The notes: generated by a model from the sequence alone, not told the origin. 10,726 nucleotides of DNA from CAYOHP01 sp964403795 [NCBI: uncultured bacterium] (GCA_964403795.1 CAYOHP010000188.1:1-10726), one strand, 5' to 3'. Counted from the first letter of the stretch, positions 1 through 5,986 are shown. Numbers and translations are program-made.

Positions 1-335
1 CCGAGTTCCAGGTCGAAGACGTCGATGTCGGCGAAGCGCTTGAAGAGGATCGCCTTGCCCTCCATCACGGGCTTGGCGGCGAGCGGTCCGATGTCCCCGA
101 GACCCAGCACCCGGGTTCCGTTGGACACCACCGCCACCAGGTTCCCCCGGGAGGTGTAGCGGTAGACGTCGTCGGGATTCTCGGCGATCCTCAGGCAGGG
201 CTCGGCGACGCCGGGGGTGTAGGCGAGCGAGAGGTCGGCGGCGGTACGGCAACGCTTGGTGGGCTGCACCGAGAGTTTCCCCGGGACCGGACTCTCGTGG
301 TACTCGAGGGCATCCTTGCGGTAGCGGTCCGTCAC
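1..335 (-). CDS. NAD(P)-dependent malic enzyme, N-terminal part (runs off left edge)
   Basis: Malic enzyme oxidatively decarboxylates malate to pyruvate in the cytosol, linking the TCA cycle to pyruvate and NAD(P)H supply. About 111 residues are visible and match the N-terminal malic enzyme domain: [12 protein letters not shown] (residues 36-47), [15 protein letters not shown] (69-83), and [14 protein letters not shown] (86-99). Y39 and K94 sit where the catalytic Tyr and Lys of the family are expected. The start is GTG at 335, with GGGAGG a few bases upstream. No earlier in-frame start looks better. The NAD-binding domain, and any C-terminal phosphotransacetylase-like domain as in MaeB, lie outside the window, so cofactor preference and subtype cannot be read. 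It lies 125 bases downstream of the zinc-ribbon gene on the same strand, with a hairpin between them, so co-transcription is doubtful. The family call is firm. Confidence 0.93.
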   Translation of the reverse strand, partial: MTDRYRKDALEYHESPVPGKLSVQPTKRCRTAADLSLAYTPGVAEPCLRIAENPDDVYRYTSRGNLVAVVSNGTRVLGLGDIGPLAAKPVMEGKAILFKRFADIDVFDLEL

Positions 336-358
336 GGTGGCCTCCCTGCGCGAAACCC

Positions 359-386
359 GTCCCGGCGTCGGGACCGGGAGTCCCGG
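359..386. terminator. overlapping GC hairpins in the 125-base gap before the malic enzyme gene
   Basis: GTCCCG (359-364) pairs with CGGGAC (369-374) around a four-base loop. The second arm can instead pair with GTCCC (380-384), and CCGGGA (374-379) faces TCCCGG (381-386). These alternatives exclude each other. There is no T-run on either strand, so an intrinsic terminator is only one option. It could end the minus-strand transcript of the zinc-ribbon gene, or fold in the malic enzyme leader. The rest of 336-460 holds no gene that I can see. Confidence 0.3.
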
Positions 387-460
387 TTCGATCCACCCTA
401 CCGGCGCGGCAGAGGCAGGTTCAAGCCGAGGGCGACCGCGTCACTCCAACCGGCCGCCGG

Positions 461-1225
461 TCATCGCGGCGAGCCGTGTCCCTTGGTGCGGCACTGGACG
501 TGCGGCAGCGGCTGGGGCCGGAAGAAGTAGGAGCTCGACTCGCCGGAGGTCGGGCAGATCAGGGTCTCCTCCAGGAAGCCGCCGGCCATCAGGCGTCCCT
601 GGAAGTCGCTGCCCGAGAGGAAGCGCCCCTGCAGCTCCCCGGCCGGGTCGGCCGCCTTGTACCGGGCCACCGCGGCTTCCAGCCTGGCCCGCTGGGCGGC
701 GCAGCGTTCCGCCTCCTGGCGTCGCCCCGTCCCCGAAGGAGGGAGCCATGACCAGACCCCGACCAGGACCATGGCGGCGCCGACCAGCAGGAGCCGGCGC
801 ATGAGGCGGAAGCCGGGGGCCGGCGTCGACCGGCAGGCGGGACACTCCGCCCCCACCAGGGGGCCGCCGCATCGGGTGCACTCGAAGCGCAGGACGACCT
901 CGTCGCGGGAGGCCGGCGGGGAGGGCACCGGGACCGCTGCCGAGGTGCCGTCCTCGTCGAAGCCGAGCACCAGGATCGGCTCCTCGGCCACCACCTGGTC
1001 CGGTAGCGGCTCGTCGGCGAAGGGGTTGATCCCGAGCCGGTTGGCGACCTCGGCAGCCGCATCCCGGTGGGCCTTGTCGGGGGAGGAGAGGAGGGTGCGG
1101 AGCAGGACGGCAGGCGCGACCGGACAGTCCTCGGCGGTGCGCTTCGCCAGGAACTCGACCCGGTCCTCGGGTGGGAGGCCGTCGAGTTCACGGATCAGGC
1201 CGTCGATCGCGGGGTCGCTCTCCAC
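461..1225 (-). CDS. zinc-ribbon, single-helix membrane protein with pseudopilin-like C-terminus; function unknown
   Basis: I do not recognise this 254-residue protein as a named gene. Residues 1-110 look cytoplasmic: an acidic helical part, then a Pro-rich linker. A zinc ribbon follows (CTRCG at 116-120 and CPAC at 128-131). A hydrophobic helix spans about 141-161. Beyond it, a Cys-bearing helix (residues 171-193, C175) and a tail with CPTSGESSSYFF and QCRTKGHG (C224, C245) resemble the C-terminal region of type II/IV pseudopilins, where CP..G.Y and C..HG patterns recur. The segment before the helix, GFRLMRR, resembles a prepilin cleavage site, but Arg replaces the usual Glu5. I chose the GTG start at 1225 because a strong GGAGGAGAAG ribosome site lies 7-8 bases upstream and a promoter candidate sits upstream of that. 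An in-frame ATG at 1294 would place the start before this promoter and has no good ribosome site. Confidence 0.7.
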   Translation of the reverse strand: MESDPAIDGLIRELDGLPPEDRVEFLAKRTAEDCPVAPAVLLRTLLSSPDKAHRDAAAEVANRLGINPFADEPLPDQVVAEEPILVLGFDEDGTSAAVPVPSPPASRDEVVLRFECTRCGGPLVGAECPACRSTPAPGFRLMRRLLLVGAAMVLVGVWSWLPPSGTGRRQEAERCAAQRARLEAAVARYKAADPAGELQGRFLSGSDFQGRLMAGGFLEETLICPTSGESSSYFFRPQPLPHVQCRTKGHGSPR

Positions 1226-1232
1226 GGGTCGC

Positions 1233-1243
1233 CCTTCTCCTCC
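1233..1243 (-). promoter_or_regulatory. ribosome binding site that decides the GTG start at 1225
   Basis: On the minus strand the purine run GGAGGAGAAGG ends about seven bases before the GTG. It is the best Shine-Dalgarno match in the window and favours this GTG over the upstream ATG at 1294. Confidence 0.6.
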
Positions 1244-1256
1244 GTCCCCACCCATA

Positions 1257-1285
1257 CAAATACAACAACGATCGTCCCGATCCAA
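1257..1285 (-). promoter_or_regulatory. sigma-70-like promoter candidate for the zinc-ribbon/pseudopilin-like gene
   Basis: On the minus strand TTGGAT (1285-1280) and TATTTG (1262-1257) are separated by exactly 17 bases, inside a short AT-richer island that stands out in this GC-rich DNA. Transcription would start near 1250, leaving a leader of about 25 bases that contains the ribosome binding site for the GTG at 1225. Both hexamers are imperfect, so this is a sequence-based candidate only. Confidence 0.45.
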
Positions 1286-1303
1286 AGGTTCCATGTCGCT
1301 CCT

Positions 1304-1326
1304 GCCGCGGACCCCAGCCTCGCGGC
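1304..1326. terminator. hairpin just downstream of the 318-residue membrane protein gene
   Basis: GCCGCG (1304-1309) and CGCGGC (1321-1326) can form a six-base stem around an 11-base loop. It lies 8 bases past the minus-strand stop at 1334-1336 and ahead of the promoter candidate at 1257-1285, the position expected for a terminator. There is no T-tract, and stems this short are common in GC-rich DNA. Confidence 0.28.
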
Positions 1327-1333
1327 CCGGTGC

Positions 1334-2290
1334 CTACGGGGTCTCCTCACCCCAGGCCTCGGGCCTGGCCCCGAGGGACCAGGCCGCATGCAGGCTCCCG
1401 AGCAGGCTGGCCAGCAGCGCCAGCTCGAAGCCCCGGCCCGGACCCTCGGCCACCAGCCCCAGGACCGCGGCGGACAGGCCGGTGAGCTCCACGGCCACCC
1501 GCCAGAGGCCGGGAGGGCTCTCGGAACGGATCGTCAGGTAGAGCCCAGCCAGCAGCAGGCCTGGCAGGTCCCGGCCGACGGGCAGGAAGAGCAGCCACGC
1601 CCCCAGCAGGGCCAGGCCGGTCCGCCGGCAAGCGGCACGGCTGCCCAACGGACCGAGGAGGCCGGACCAGGTGATCTCGAAGTGGTCCCGGTGGCCCCTC
1701 AAGCGGAAGGAATGGAACCGGGAGACCCGACCCCGGGCCCGGCACCGGGAACACGCGAAGGGATGGACGCTCGCCACCCCGCTCTTGGTCTCCTCCCGGG
1801 AATCGGTCTCCAGCAGACGGAGGCGTGCGGTACACACCGGGCAGGCTGCGCTCGGACCGTGGTCGTCCCCCAGGAGCAAGGGATCCTCGCCGTCGCCCAG
1901 GCGCTCGAGCCGCCCGAAGCCCTCGCCGGCACGCTCCGCCGGGGGTGGGACCCGCGGTGCCTCCACCAGGCGGGCCACCCGTTCCCCGTGCTCCTCGATC
2001 CCGACGCCCAGGGCCCGGGACCCGCCCAGCCGCAGCAGGGTGTCGAGCTCGTCGAACATCGCCCGGCGCATGGCCACCTCGAAGAGCGCCTCGTAGAGTT
2101 CCCCGGCCTCGGGAGGAGCGGGATCGTCGGGCTGCCGCAGCAGGACCTCCACATGGGCGTGGTCGAAACCCAGCAGGTTCCCCGCCCGGCGCAACGCCGC
2201 CATGCGGGTGCCGGCCTCGATCCCGGCGGACCGGAGGCGAGCCGCCAGGGCCGAGAACAAGGCATCCCGATCGAGGTCTTCCGAGCCCAT
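1334..2290 (-). CDS. zinc-ribbon multi-pass membrane protein of unknown function
   Basis: I do not recognise a named family for this 318-residue protein. Residues 1-140 are predicted soluble and helical, rich in Arg, Leu and Glu, with segments such as LYEALFEVAMRRAMFDELDT that could be protein-binding helices. A zinc ribbon is formed by CPVC (150-153) and CSRC (180-183). Hydrophobic stretches follow at about 224-240, 241-255, 266-282 and 287-305, suggesting three or four membrane helices at the C-terminus. With the ribbon in the cytoplasm, it resembles the general plan of the neighbouring 254-residue protein but shares no clear sequence with it. The start is uncertain: ATG at 2290 has only AGGGG directly adjacent to it, and an in-frame TTG at 2335 has no ribosome site. 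The same-strand gene downstream starts 108 bases past this stop. Confidence 0.68.
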   Translation of the reverse strand: MGSEDLDRDALFSALAARLRSAGIEAGTRMAALRRAGNLLGFDHAHVEVLLRQPDDPAPPEAGELYEALFEVAMRRAMFDELDTLLRLGGSRALGVGIEEHGERVARLVEAPRVPPPAERAGEGFGRLERLGDGEDPLLLGDDHGPSAACPVCTARLRLLETDSREETKSGVASVHPFACSRCRARGRVSRFHSFRLRGHRDHFEITWSGLLGPLGSRAACRRTGLALLGAWLLFLPVGRDLPGLLLAGLYLTIRSESPPGLWRVAVELTGLSAAVLGLVAEGPGRGFELALLASLLGSLHAAWSLGARPEAWGEETP

Positions 2291-2378
2291 CCCCTGGAAG
2301 GTAGCCGAAGACCGGCCTTCCCGGCCTTCCCCCAAATCGTACCGGAGAGGTATCCTTTGGACGCCGAGGAGGAGATCC
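2291..2378. promoter_or_regulatory. divergent promoter region between the 318-residue gene and nfu
   Basis: This 88-base gap must hold start signals in both directions. TATCCT at 2351-2356 (plus) and TACGAT at 2341-2336 (minus) are possible -10 boxes. I see no convincing -35 element for either at the right distance. A short tandem duplication (CCGGCCTTCC at 2312-2321, with CGGCCTTCC following directly) lies near the minus-strand start. The nfu ribosome site GAGGAGGAG ends about four bases before the ATG at 2379. Confidence 0.3.
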
Positions 2379-2984
2379 ATGTCCGCAGAGTGCTGTTCCG
2401 GCTCCGGCCACGACCACAAGGCGCCGGCCCCCAAGCCCGATGACAAGATCGGGATCATGGCCGAGCCCACCCCCAACCCCTCGAGCTTCAAGTTCACGGT
2501 GGATCGGGTGCTCCTCCCCATGGCGTCGGTGCACTTCGGCACCGCCGAGGAAGCCGCCGGCTCGACCCTGCCCGAGACGCTGTTCACGCTCGAGGACGTG
2601 GTGGGCGTCTTCGTGAGCGAGAACATCGTGACCGTGACCAAGAAGGGCACCGGCGACTGGCGCCCGTTCGCGGTCAAGATCGGCCCCCTGATCCGGGAGG
2701 CGATCAAGTCGGGCAAGACGCTCGTGAGCGAGACCGCTATCCAGCGCTCCCAGGGCTCGACCGAGGTCGAGAAGATGATCCTGAAGGTCCTCGAGGAGGT
2801 CCGTCCGGCAGTCCAGATGGACGGCGGCGACATCGTGTTCGCAGGCTACCGGGACGGGATCGTGTCGGTCTCGATGCGGGGCTCGTGCTCGGGCTGCCCC
2901 AGCTCCTCGATGACCCTGCGCATGGGGATCGAGACCCGGCTCCGCCAGGCCATCCCCGAGATCAAGGGCCTGATCCAGATCTAG
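2379..2984 (+). CDS. Nfu-type iron-sulfur cluster scaffold/carrier protein
   Basis: This 201-residue protein is predicted to carry Fe-S clusters from the assembly machinery to apo-proteins in the cytosol. The N-terminal Nfu domain (about 27-112) opens with EPTPNPSSFKF, a hallmark of that domain. The C-terminal NifU-like domain (about 128-200) has LEEVRPAVQMDGGD and the cluster-binding CSGC motif (C170, C173) followed by PSSSMTLR. Length and domain order fit the bacterial and mitochondrial Nfu family. A Cys/His-rich N-terminal tail (C5, C6, H11, H13) precedes the first domain and is not a standard part of the family. The ATG at 2379 has a strong GAGGAGGAG ribosome site. The alternative ATG (residue 27) would remove the tail but has a poor site. 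The gene is monocistronic here: divergent from the gene on its left and convergent with the one on its right. Confidence 0.93.
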   Translation: MSAECCSGSGHDHKAPAPKPDDKIGIMAEPTPNPSSFKFTVDRVLLPMASVHFGTAEEAAGSTLPETLFTLEDVVGVFVSENIVTVTKKGTGDWRPFAVKIGPLIREAIKSGKTLVSETAIQRSQGSTEVEKMILKVLEEVRPAVQMDGGDIVFAGYRDGIVSVSMRGSCSGCPSSSMTLRMGIETRLRQAIPEIKGLIQI

Positions 2985-2998
2985 ACGCCACCCGGCGT
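2985..2998. terminator. small hairpin in the 17-base convergent gap
   Basis: ACGCC (2985-2989) and GGCGT (2994-2998) form a five-base stem with loop ACCC, directly after the nfu stop (2982-2984) and just before the stop of the minus-strand TPR gene (3002-3004). The location suits a two-way terminator. The short stem and missing T-tract make it weak, and Rho-dependent ending is equally possible. Confidence 0.35.
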
Positions 2999-3001
2999 TC
3001 C

Positions 3002-3682
3002 CTACTTGGGGAGCTGGGCCAGGACCTTCTCGGCCTCGGGGATCCGCCCCACGCCCTTCAGGTACTCGGCCAGGGCGTAGCCCGCGTCCCGGAACCGGTC
3101 CGGGTCCCCGGAAGCCCTGGCGAGGGCGAAGGCCCGCTCTCCGACCTTGAGGGCGGTCTTCCGATCGCCGACCATCCAGTTCGCCTTGGCGAGCGACATG
3201 AGACCCCAGACCAGATCCGGATGGTCCTCGCCCTTGATCCTGGTGGAGAGCTCGTGAGCCTTGGCCAGCGGCGGCAGGGCGTCCTGGAAGCGGTGCCAGG
3301 CCATCATGAGCTCACCCAGGTCGGCGAACAGCCGGTGCTGGGAGAGGGCATCGTCCGGCGACCAGGTATGGGAGGCGACCGCCATCGCCCGCTCGAGCAA
3401 TCCCCTGGCGGCCGAGAACCGACCCATGTCGCGTTCCAGGGCGGCCAGGGTGAGCATCCGGTCGATCCCGGCCTCCACCTCGCCCTCGCCCATGCGTTCG
3501 ACCAGGGCGAGGGCCTCGATGCGCTTCTCCCGCGCCTCCCGCAGGCTCCCCTTGGTGTGCAGGGCCTCGGCCTGGGCCTCGACCTCGACCAGCCGGGCCC
3601 GGAGATCGAGATCCTCGCCACGGAGCCCGGCAGCCGCCAGGAACAGGATCCCGACCGCCCATCTCGAAGCCGACCCGTCCAC
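3002..3682 (-). CDS. small exported TPR protein, unknown role
   Basis: This 226-residue protein has an N-terminal signal-like segment (Arg at 7, hydrophobic WAVGILFLAAAGL at 8-20, possible cleavage near residue 22), so it is probably secreted or periplasmic. The rest is helical repeats of the TPR type at about 34-64, 74-104, 116-147, 156-189 and 198-224. The repeat beginning GEDHPDLVWGLMSLAKANW resembles the 42-residue kinesin-light-chain-like TPR form. Such proteins bind partner proteins and have no enzymatic motif. The GTG start at 3682 is chosen because GGGGAGG lies four bases upstream and the signal segment follows at once. Upstream in-frame ATGs would add a charged, poorly structured tail and overlap the divergent ABC gene. 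It is transcribed away from the ABC/adaptor/giant TPR genes and may share their promoter region. A partnership with that system is inference. Confidence 0.75.
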   Translation of the reverse strand: MDGSASRWAVGILFLAAAGLRGEDLDLRARLVEVEAQAEALHTKGSLREAREKRIEALALVERMGEGEVEAGIDRMLTLAALERDMGRFSAARGLLERAMAVASHTWSPDDALSQHRLFADLGELMMAWHRFQDALPPLAKAHELSTRIKGEDHPDLVWGLMSLAKANWMVGDRKTALKVGERAFALARASGDPDRFRDAGYALAEYLKGVGRIPEAEKVLAQLPK

Positions 3683-3694
3683 CCGACCTCCCCG

Positions 3695-3719
3695 CGGCCG
3701 GGTGCCCCCGACCCGGCCG
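3695..3719. promoter_or_regulatory. nine-base inverted repeat in the divergent region between the TPR gene and the ABC ATPase gene
   Basis: CGGCCGGGT (3695-3703) and ACCCGGCCG (3711-3719) are perfect complements around a seven-base loop. In the minus-strand transcript the hairpin would end one base upstream of the GGGGAGG ribosome site (3693-3687) of the small TPR gene. It could be a regulator binding site for the divergent promoters, or an RNA stem controlling access to that ribosome site. The remainder of the gap (3720-3761) has a possible minus-strand -10 (TACGCT, 3732-3727) and a possible plus-strand -10 (TGATAC, 3755-3760) touching the ABC start. Confidence 0.4.
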
Positions 3720-3761
3720 TGAGGAGCGTACTCCCTGGAGGGGCCTGCCGCACCTGATACC

Positions 3762-4475
3762 ATGGCGGCGATGACCGGGTCCCCCCTGCTCCGTCTCACC
3801 GACGTCCATCGGACCTACCCGATGGGGGACCTCGAGGTGGTCGCCCTGGCCGGCGCCGACCTGGAGATCGGGCGGGGCGAGTTCGTGGTGCTCCTGGGCC
3901 CCTCGGGCTCCGGCAAGAGCACCCTGCTCAACCTGATCGGCGGGATCGACGAGCCGACCCGCGGCACGGTGCGCTACGAGGGCCACCTGCTCAAGGGCGA
4001 GGCCGAGCTCGAGACCCACCGCCGCCACCGGATCGGGTTCGTGTTCCAGTTCTACAACCTGATCCCCACCCTCACGGCCTACGAGAACGTGGAACTCGCC
4101 ACCCTGCTGGCGAACGACCCGATGCCCCCGGACGAAGCCCTCTCCCGGGTCTCGCTCTCCCACCGCCGCGACCACTTCCCGGCCCAGCTCTCGGGAGGCG
4201 AACAGCAGCGGGTGTCGATCGCCCGGGCGCTCGCCAAGCGGCCCCAGGTCCTGCTCTGCGACGAACCGACCGGCGCCCTCGACCTCGACACCGGGAGGCG
4301 GATCCTGGCGCTGTTGCGGTCCATCAACCGGGAGCTCCGGACCACCGTGATCCTGGTCACCCACAACGGGGCCCTGGCCCACATGGCCGACCGGGTGATC
4401 CACATCCGGTCCGGTCGCATCGCCGACGACCACCGGGTCGAGAACCCCATCGCTCCCGAGGAAGTGACCTGGTGA
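3762..4475 (+). CDS. ABC transporter ATP-binding protein, LolD/MacB-like
   Basis: This cytoplasmic ATPase of 237 residues has every motif of an active subunit: Walker A GPSGSGKST (46-54), Q-loop Q96 in FVFQFYNLIP, signature LSGGE (143-147), Walker B VLLCDE (163-168), D-loop GALD and H-loop H201 in LVTHN. The overall pattern (LLNLIGGIDEPTRG, LTAYENVELA, HFPAQLSGGEQQRVSIARAL) is that of the LolD/MacB group, which powers FtsX-like permeases that act on lipoproteins, antibiotics or peptides by a periplasmic stroke rather than by moving the substrate through the inner membrane. No permease domain is fused to it. The ATG at 3762 has no close Shine-Dalgarno. A purine run about 18 bases upstream is too far, and a second ATG at 3771 is possible. 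A -10-like TGATAC right before the ATG raises the possibility of a leaderless message. An adaptor gene follows 73 bases later. Confidence 0.93.
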   Translation: MAAMTGSPLLRLTDVHRTYPMGDLEVVALAGADLEIGRGEFVVLLGPSGSGKSTLLNLIGGIDEPTRGTVRYEGHLLKGEAELETHRRHRIGFVFQFYNLIPTLTAYENVELATLLANDPMPPDEALSRVSLSHRRDHFPAQLSGGEQQRVSIARALAKRPQVLLCDEPTGALDLDTGRRILALLRSINRELRTTVILVTHNGALAHMADRVIHIRSGRIADDHRVENPIAPEEVTW

Positions 4476-4477
4476 GC

Positions 4478-4511
4478 CCGCCGGGATCGGGACGCCGTCC
4501 CCGGCCGGCGG
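4478..4511. promoter_or_regulatory. strong two-part hairpin between the ABC ATPase and adaptor genes
   Basis: CCGCCGG (4478-4484) pairs with CCGGCGG (4505-4511). Nested inside, GGGAC (4489-4493) pairs with GTCCC (4497-4501). The structure begins three bases after the ATPase stop and ends well before the adaptor ribosome site (GGGAGG, three bases before the ATG at 4549). There is no T-tract. It may be an mRNA processing or stabilising element, or an attenuator that lowers expression of downstream genes relative to the ATPase. Confidence 0.4.
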
Positions 4512-4548
4512 TCGTTCCGACCCGGGGTTCGGGTACCGTGGGAGGCCG

Positions 4549-5946
4549 ATGAACTCCTGGCGTCTGTGGCTCGGGATCGCCTGCTTCGCCGTCGTCATCT
4601 GGATGTGGGGTTTCGGGTCCCGACCCGAGGTCCCGGTGCTGGTGGCGACTCCCCGGCGCGGCGACCTCGCCCGGGTGATCCGGGAGGAAGCCCGCACCCG
4701 CTACCGGACGATCTTCACCGTGACCATGCCGATCGACGGCAGGCTGGCCCCCCAGGCCGCCGAGGAGGGGACCAGGGTCACCACCGGCGACCTCCTGGCC
4801 CAGGTGCAGGAGGACATCCCCGAAGCCCTGGTCCGGTCCCTCAAGGCCGAACTGGCGGCGGGGCGGGCAGAGCTCGAACTGGCCCGGGACGTCTCCGACG
4901 ACACTGCCCGGGTGGCCGCCGCCAGGGCGGGCGAGACGGCCGCCCGCGCCGCGCTCGAGGCACGCCGCCGGGAATTCGAGGCCGCCGGTGCCATGCGCCG
5001 CCAGGCCGACCTCGAGCGGACCCGGATCCACGACCTCTCCCAGCGGGGGGCCGCCTCGAGCGCCGATCGCGACCGGGTCGAGAACGAGGCCCAGCGCACC
5101 CGGGCCGTGGAGGCGGCCTCCCGGTCGATGGTCGACGCGGCGGCCGCCGAGGCGGCTGCGGCCGAGGCCCGGAGGGTCGAAGCGGAGGCCCTGCTGGCAG
5201 CCCAGGGTCCCCGCATCGCCCAGCTCGAAGCCAGGGTGGACGCCCTGGAGGCGCGCATGGTCCCCGCCACCGACGACCGCTCGCGAGTCCAGGTGGCGGC
5301 CCCATTCCCGGGCGAGATCCTCCACGTGCACCACCGCTCCGGAGGTTTCCTCCCCCGGGGCACCCCGCTCTTCGAGCTGGGGGATCCGACCACCCTCGAG
5401 ATCGAGGCCGACCTGCTCTCCGAGGACGCGGCGAGGCTGCTCCCCGATGGGGCCTACGGGGTCTACGGAGGCGCCCTGGGCGAAGGGGAGCGTCCGGTCC
5501 GCCTCCGGGAGGTCTCGCCTCGGGGCTTCATCAAGCGCTCGAGTCTGGGGGTCGAGGAATCCCGGGTCCACGTCTGGTTCACCTTCGCGACCGAGCCTCC
5601 CCGGGGGCTGGGCCACGGATACGCCTTGAACCTGCGCGCCGCCCTCGAGATCGCCCGCGCCGCGCCCCTGATCCCGCGCCGGGCCATGTTCCGGACCGGC
5701 AGGGGCTGGTCGGTCTGCACCCTCGAGGGCGACCGGGCGTCCTTCCTCCCGGTGGAACCCCGCCTCGGCGACGAGAGCTGGGTGGCCCTGGTCCGCCCGC
5801 TCCCGGAAGGGGTCAGGCTGGCCCTCGATCCCCCCGAGACCCTGGAGCCCGGCGACCGGCTCCGTCCCCGGCCGGCGCTCGACCTCCCGGACCCGGCGCT
5901 CCTCCCCGGGCTGGCCGCGCCTCCCGCCGACCGGACACCCGGGTAG
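4549..5946 (+). CDS. periplasmic adaptor (membrane fusion) subunit of a tripartite efflux/export system
   Basis: Adaptors of the HlyD/MacA/AcrA family bridge an inner-membrane transporter and an outer-membrane TolC-like channel. This 465-residue protein has one N-terminal membrane anchor (about 5-22), a first lipoyl half-motif (about 53-90), a long Ala/Glu/Arg-rich coiled-coil hairpin (about 91-240), the second lipoyl half (VAAPFPGEILHVHHRSGGF, 249-267), a beta-barrel region (about 283-370) and a membrane-proximal part to about 440, ending in a Pro-rich tail. Near the hairpin tip, R159, L163, S170 and D175 reproduce the spacing of the AcrA RLS docking motif. The start has GGGAGG three bases before the ATG. 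It has no Lys/Arg-rich HlyD-type N-terminus and no lipobox, so anchoring is by the helix. Its place after the ABC ATPase suggests a MacAB-like machine, but the substrate cannot be read. Confidence 0.88.
   Translation: MNSWRLWLGIACFAVVIWMWGFGSRPEVPVLVATPRRGDLARVIREEARTRYRTIFTVTMPIDGRLAPQAAEEGTRVTTGDLLAQVQEDIPEALVRSLKAELAAGRAELELARDVSDDTARVAAARAGETAARAALEARRREFEAAGAMRRQADLERTRIHDLSQRGAASSADRDRVENEAQRTRAVEAASRSMVDAAAAEAAAAEARRVEAEALLAAQGPRIAQLEARVDALEARMVPATDDRSRVQVAAPFPGEILHVHHRSGGFLPRGTPLFELGDPTTLEIEADLLSEDAARLLPDGAYGVYGGALGEGERPVRLREVSPRGFIKRSSLGVEESRVHVWFTFATEPPRGLGHGYALNLRAALEIARAAPLIPRRAMFRTGRGWSVCTLEGDRASFLPVEPRLGDESWVALVRPLPEGVRLALDPPETLEPGDRLRPRPALDLPDPALLPGLAAPPADRTPG
5023..5058 (+). 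other. RLS-type TolC-docking motif within the adaptor
   Basis: Codons for R159, L163 and S170 give R-x3-L-x6-S. The same spacing is seen in E. coli AcrA (R128, L132, S139), where these residues at the tip of the hairpin contact TolC. D175 also matches the Asp five residues past the Ser. The match is by eye. Confidence 0.55.
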
Positions 5947-5986
5947 GACCGGACCGCTGCCGGCCGTCGCGGTAGGATGACCTGCC

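Noticed and set aside
374-400. tRNA T-arm-like string (GGTTCGATCC)
   Set aside because: The flanking bases do not form the five-base T stem and no acceptor, D or anticodon arms can be placed around it.
1226-1294. Upstream ATG at 1294 as start of the 254-residue protein
   Set aside because: It would place the start upstream of the promoter candidate and has no ribosome site. The GTG at 1225 has a strong one. The extra residues, though they contain CCIC, look like translated leader.
1067-2443. 458-codon plus-strand open frame opposite the two zinc-ribbon genes
   Set aside because: It crosses two minus-strand genes with recognisable ribbons and membrane helices, as well as the intergenic region, and reads as Pro/Gln/Gly-rich shadow.
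3683-3799. Longer N-terminus for the small TPR protein starting at 3799
   Set aside because: It would overlap the divergent ABC start, bury the signal peptide behind a charged tail and bypass the strong GGGGAGG/GTG start.
3312-4697. 461-codon minus-strand open frame over the ABC ATPase
   Set aside because: It lies opposite a fully motif-complete ABC ATPase and runs out of frame into the small TPR gene. No domain is visible in it.
5942-5978. Direct repeat GGTAGGA at 5942 and 5971
   Set aside because: One copy overlaps the adaptor stop codon and the other is the likely ribosome site of the next gene. Seven bases is within chance expectation here.
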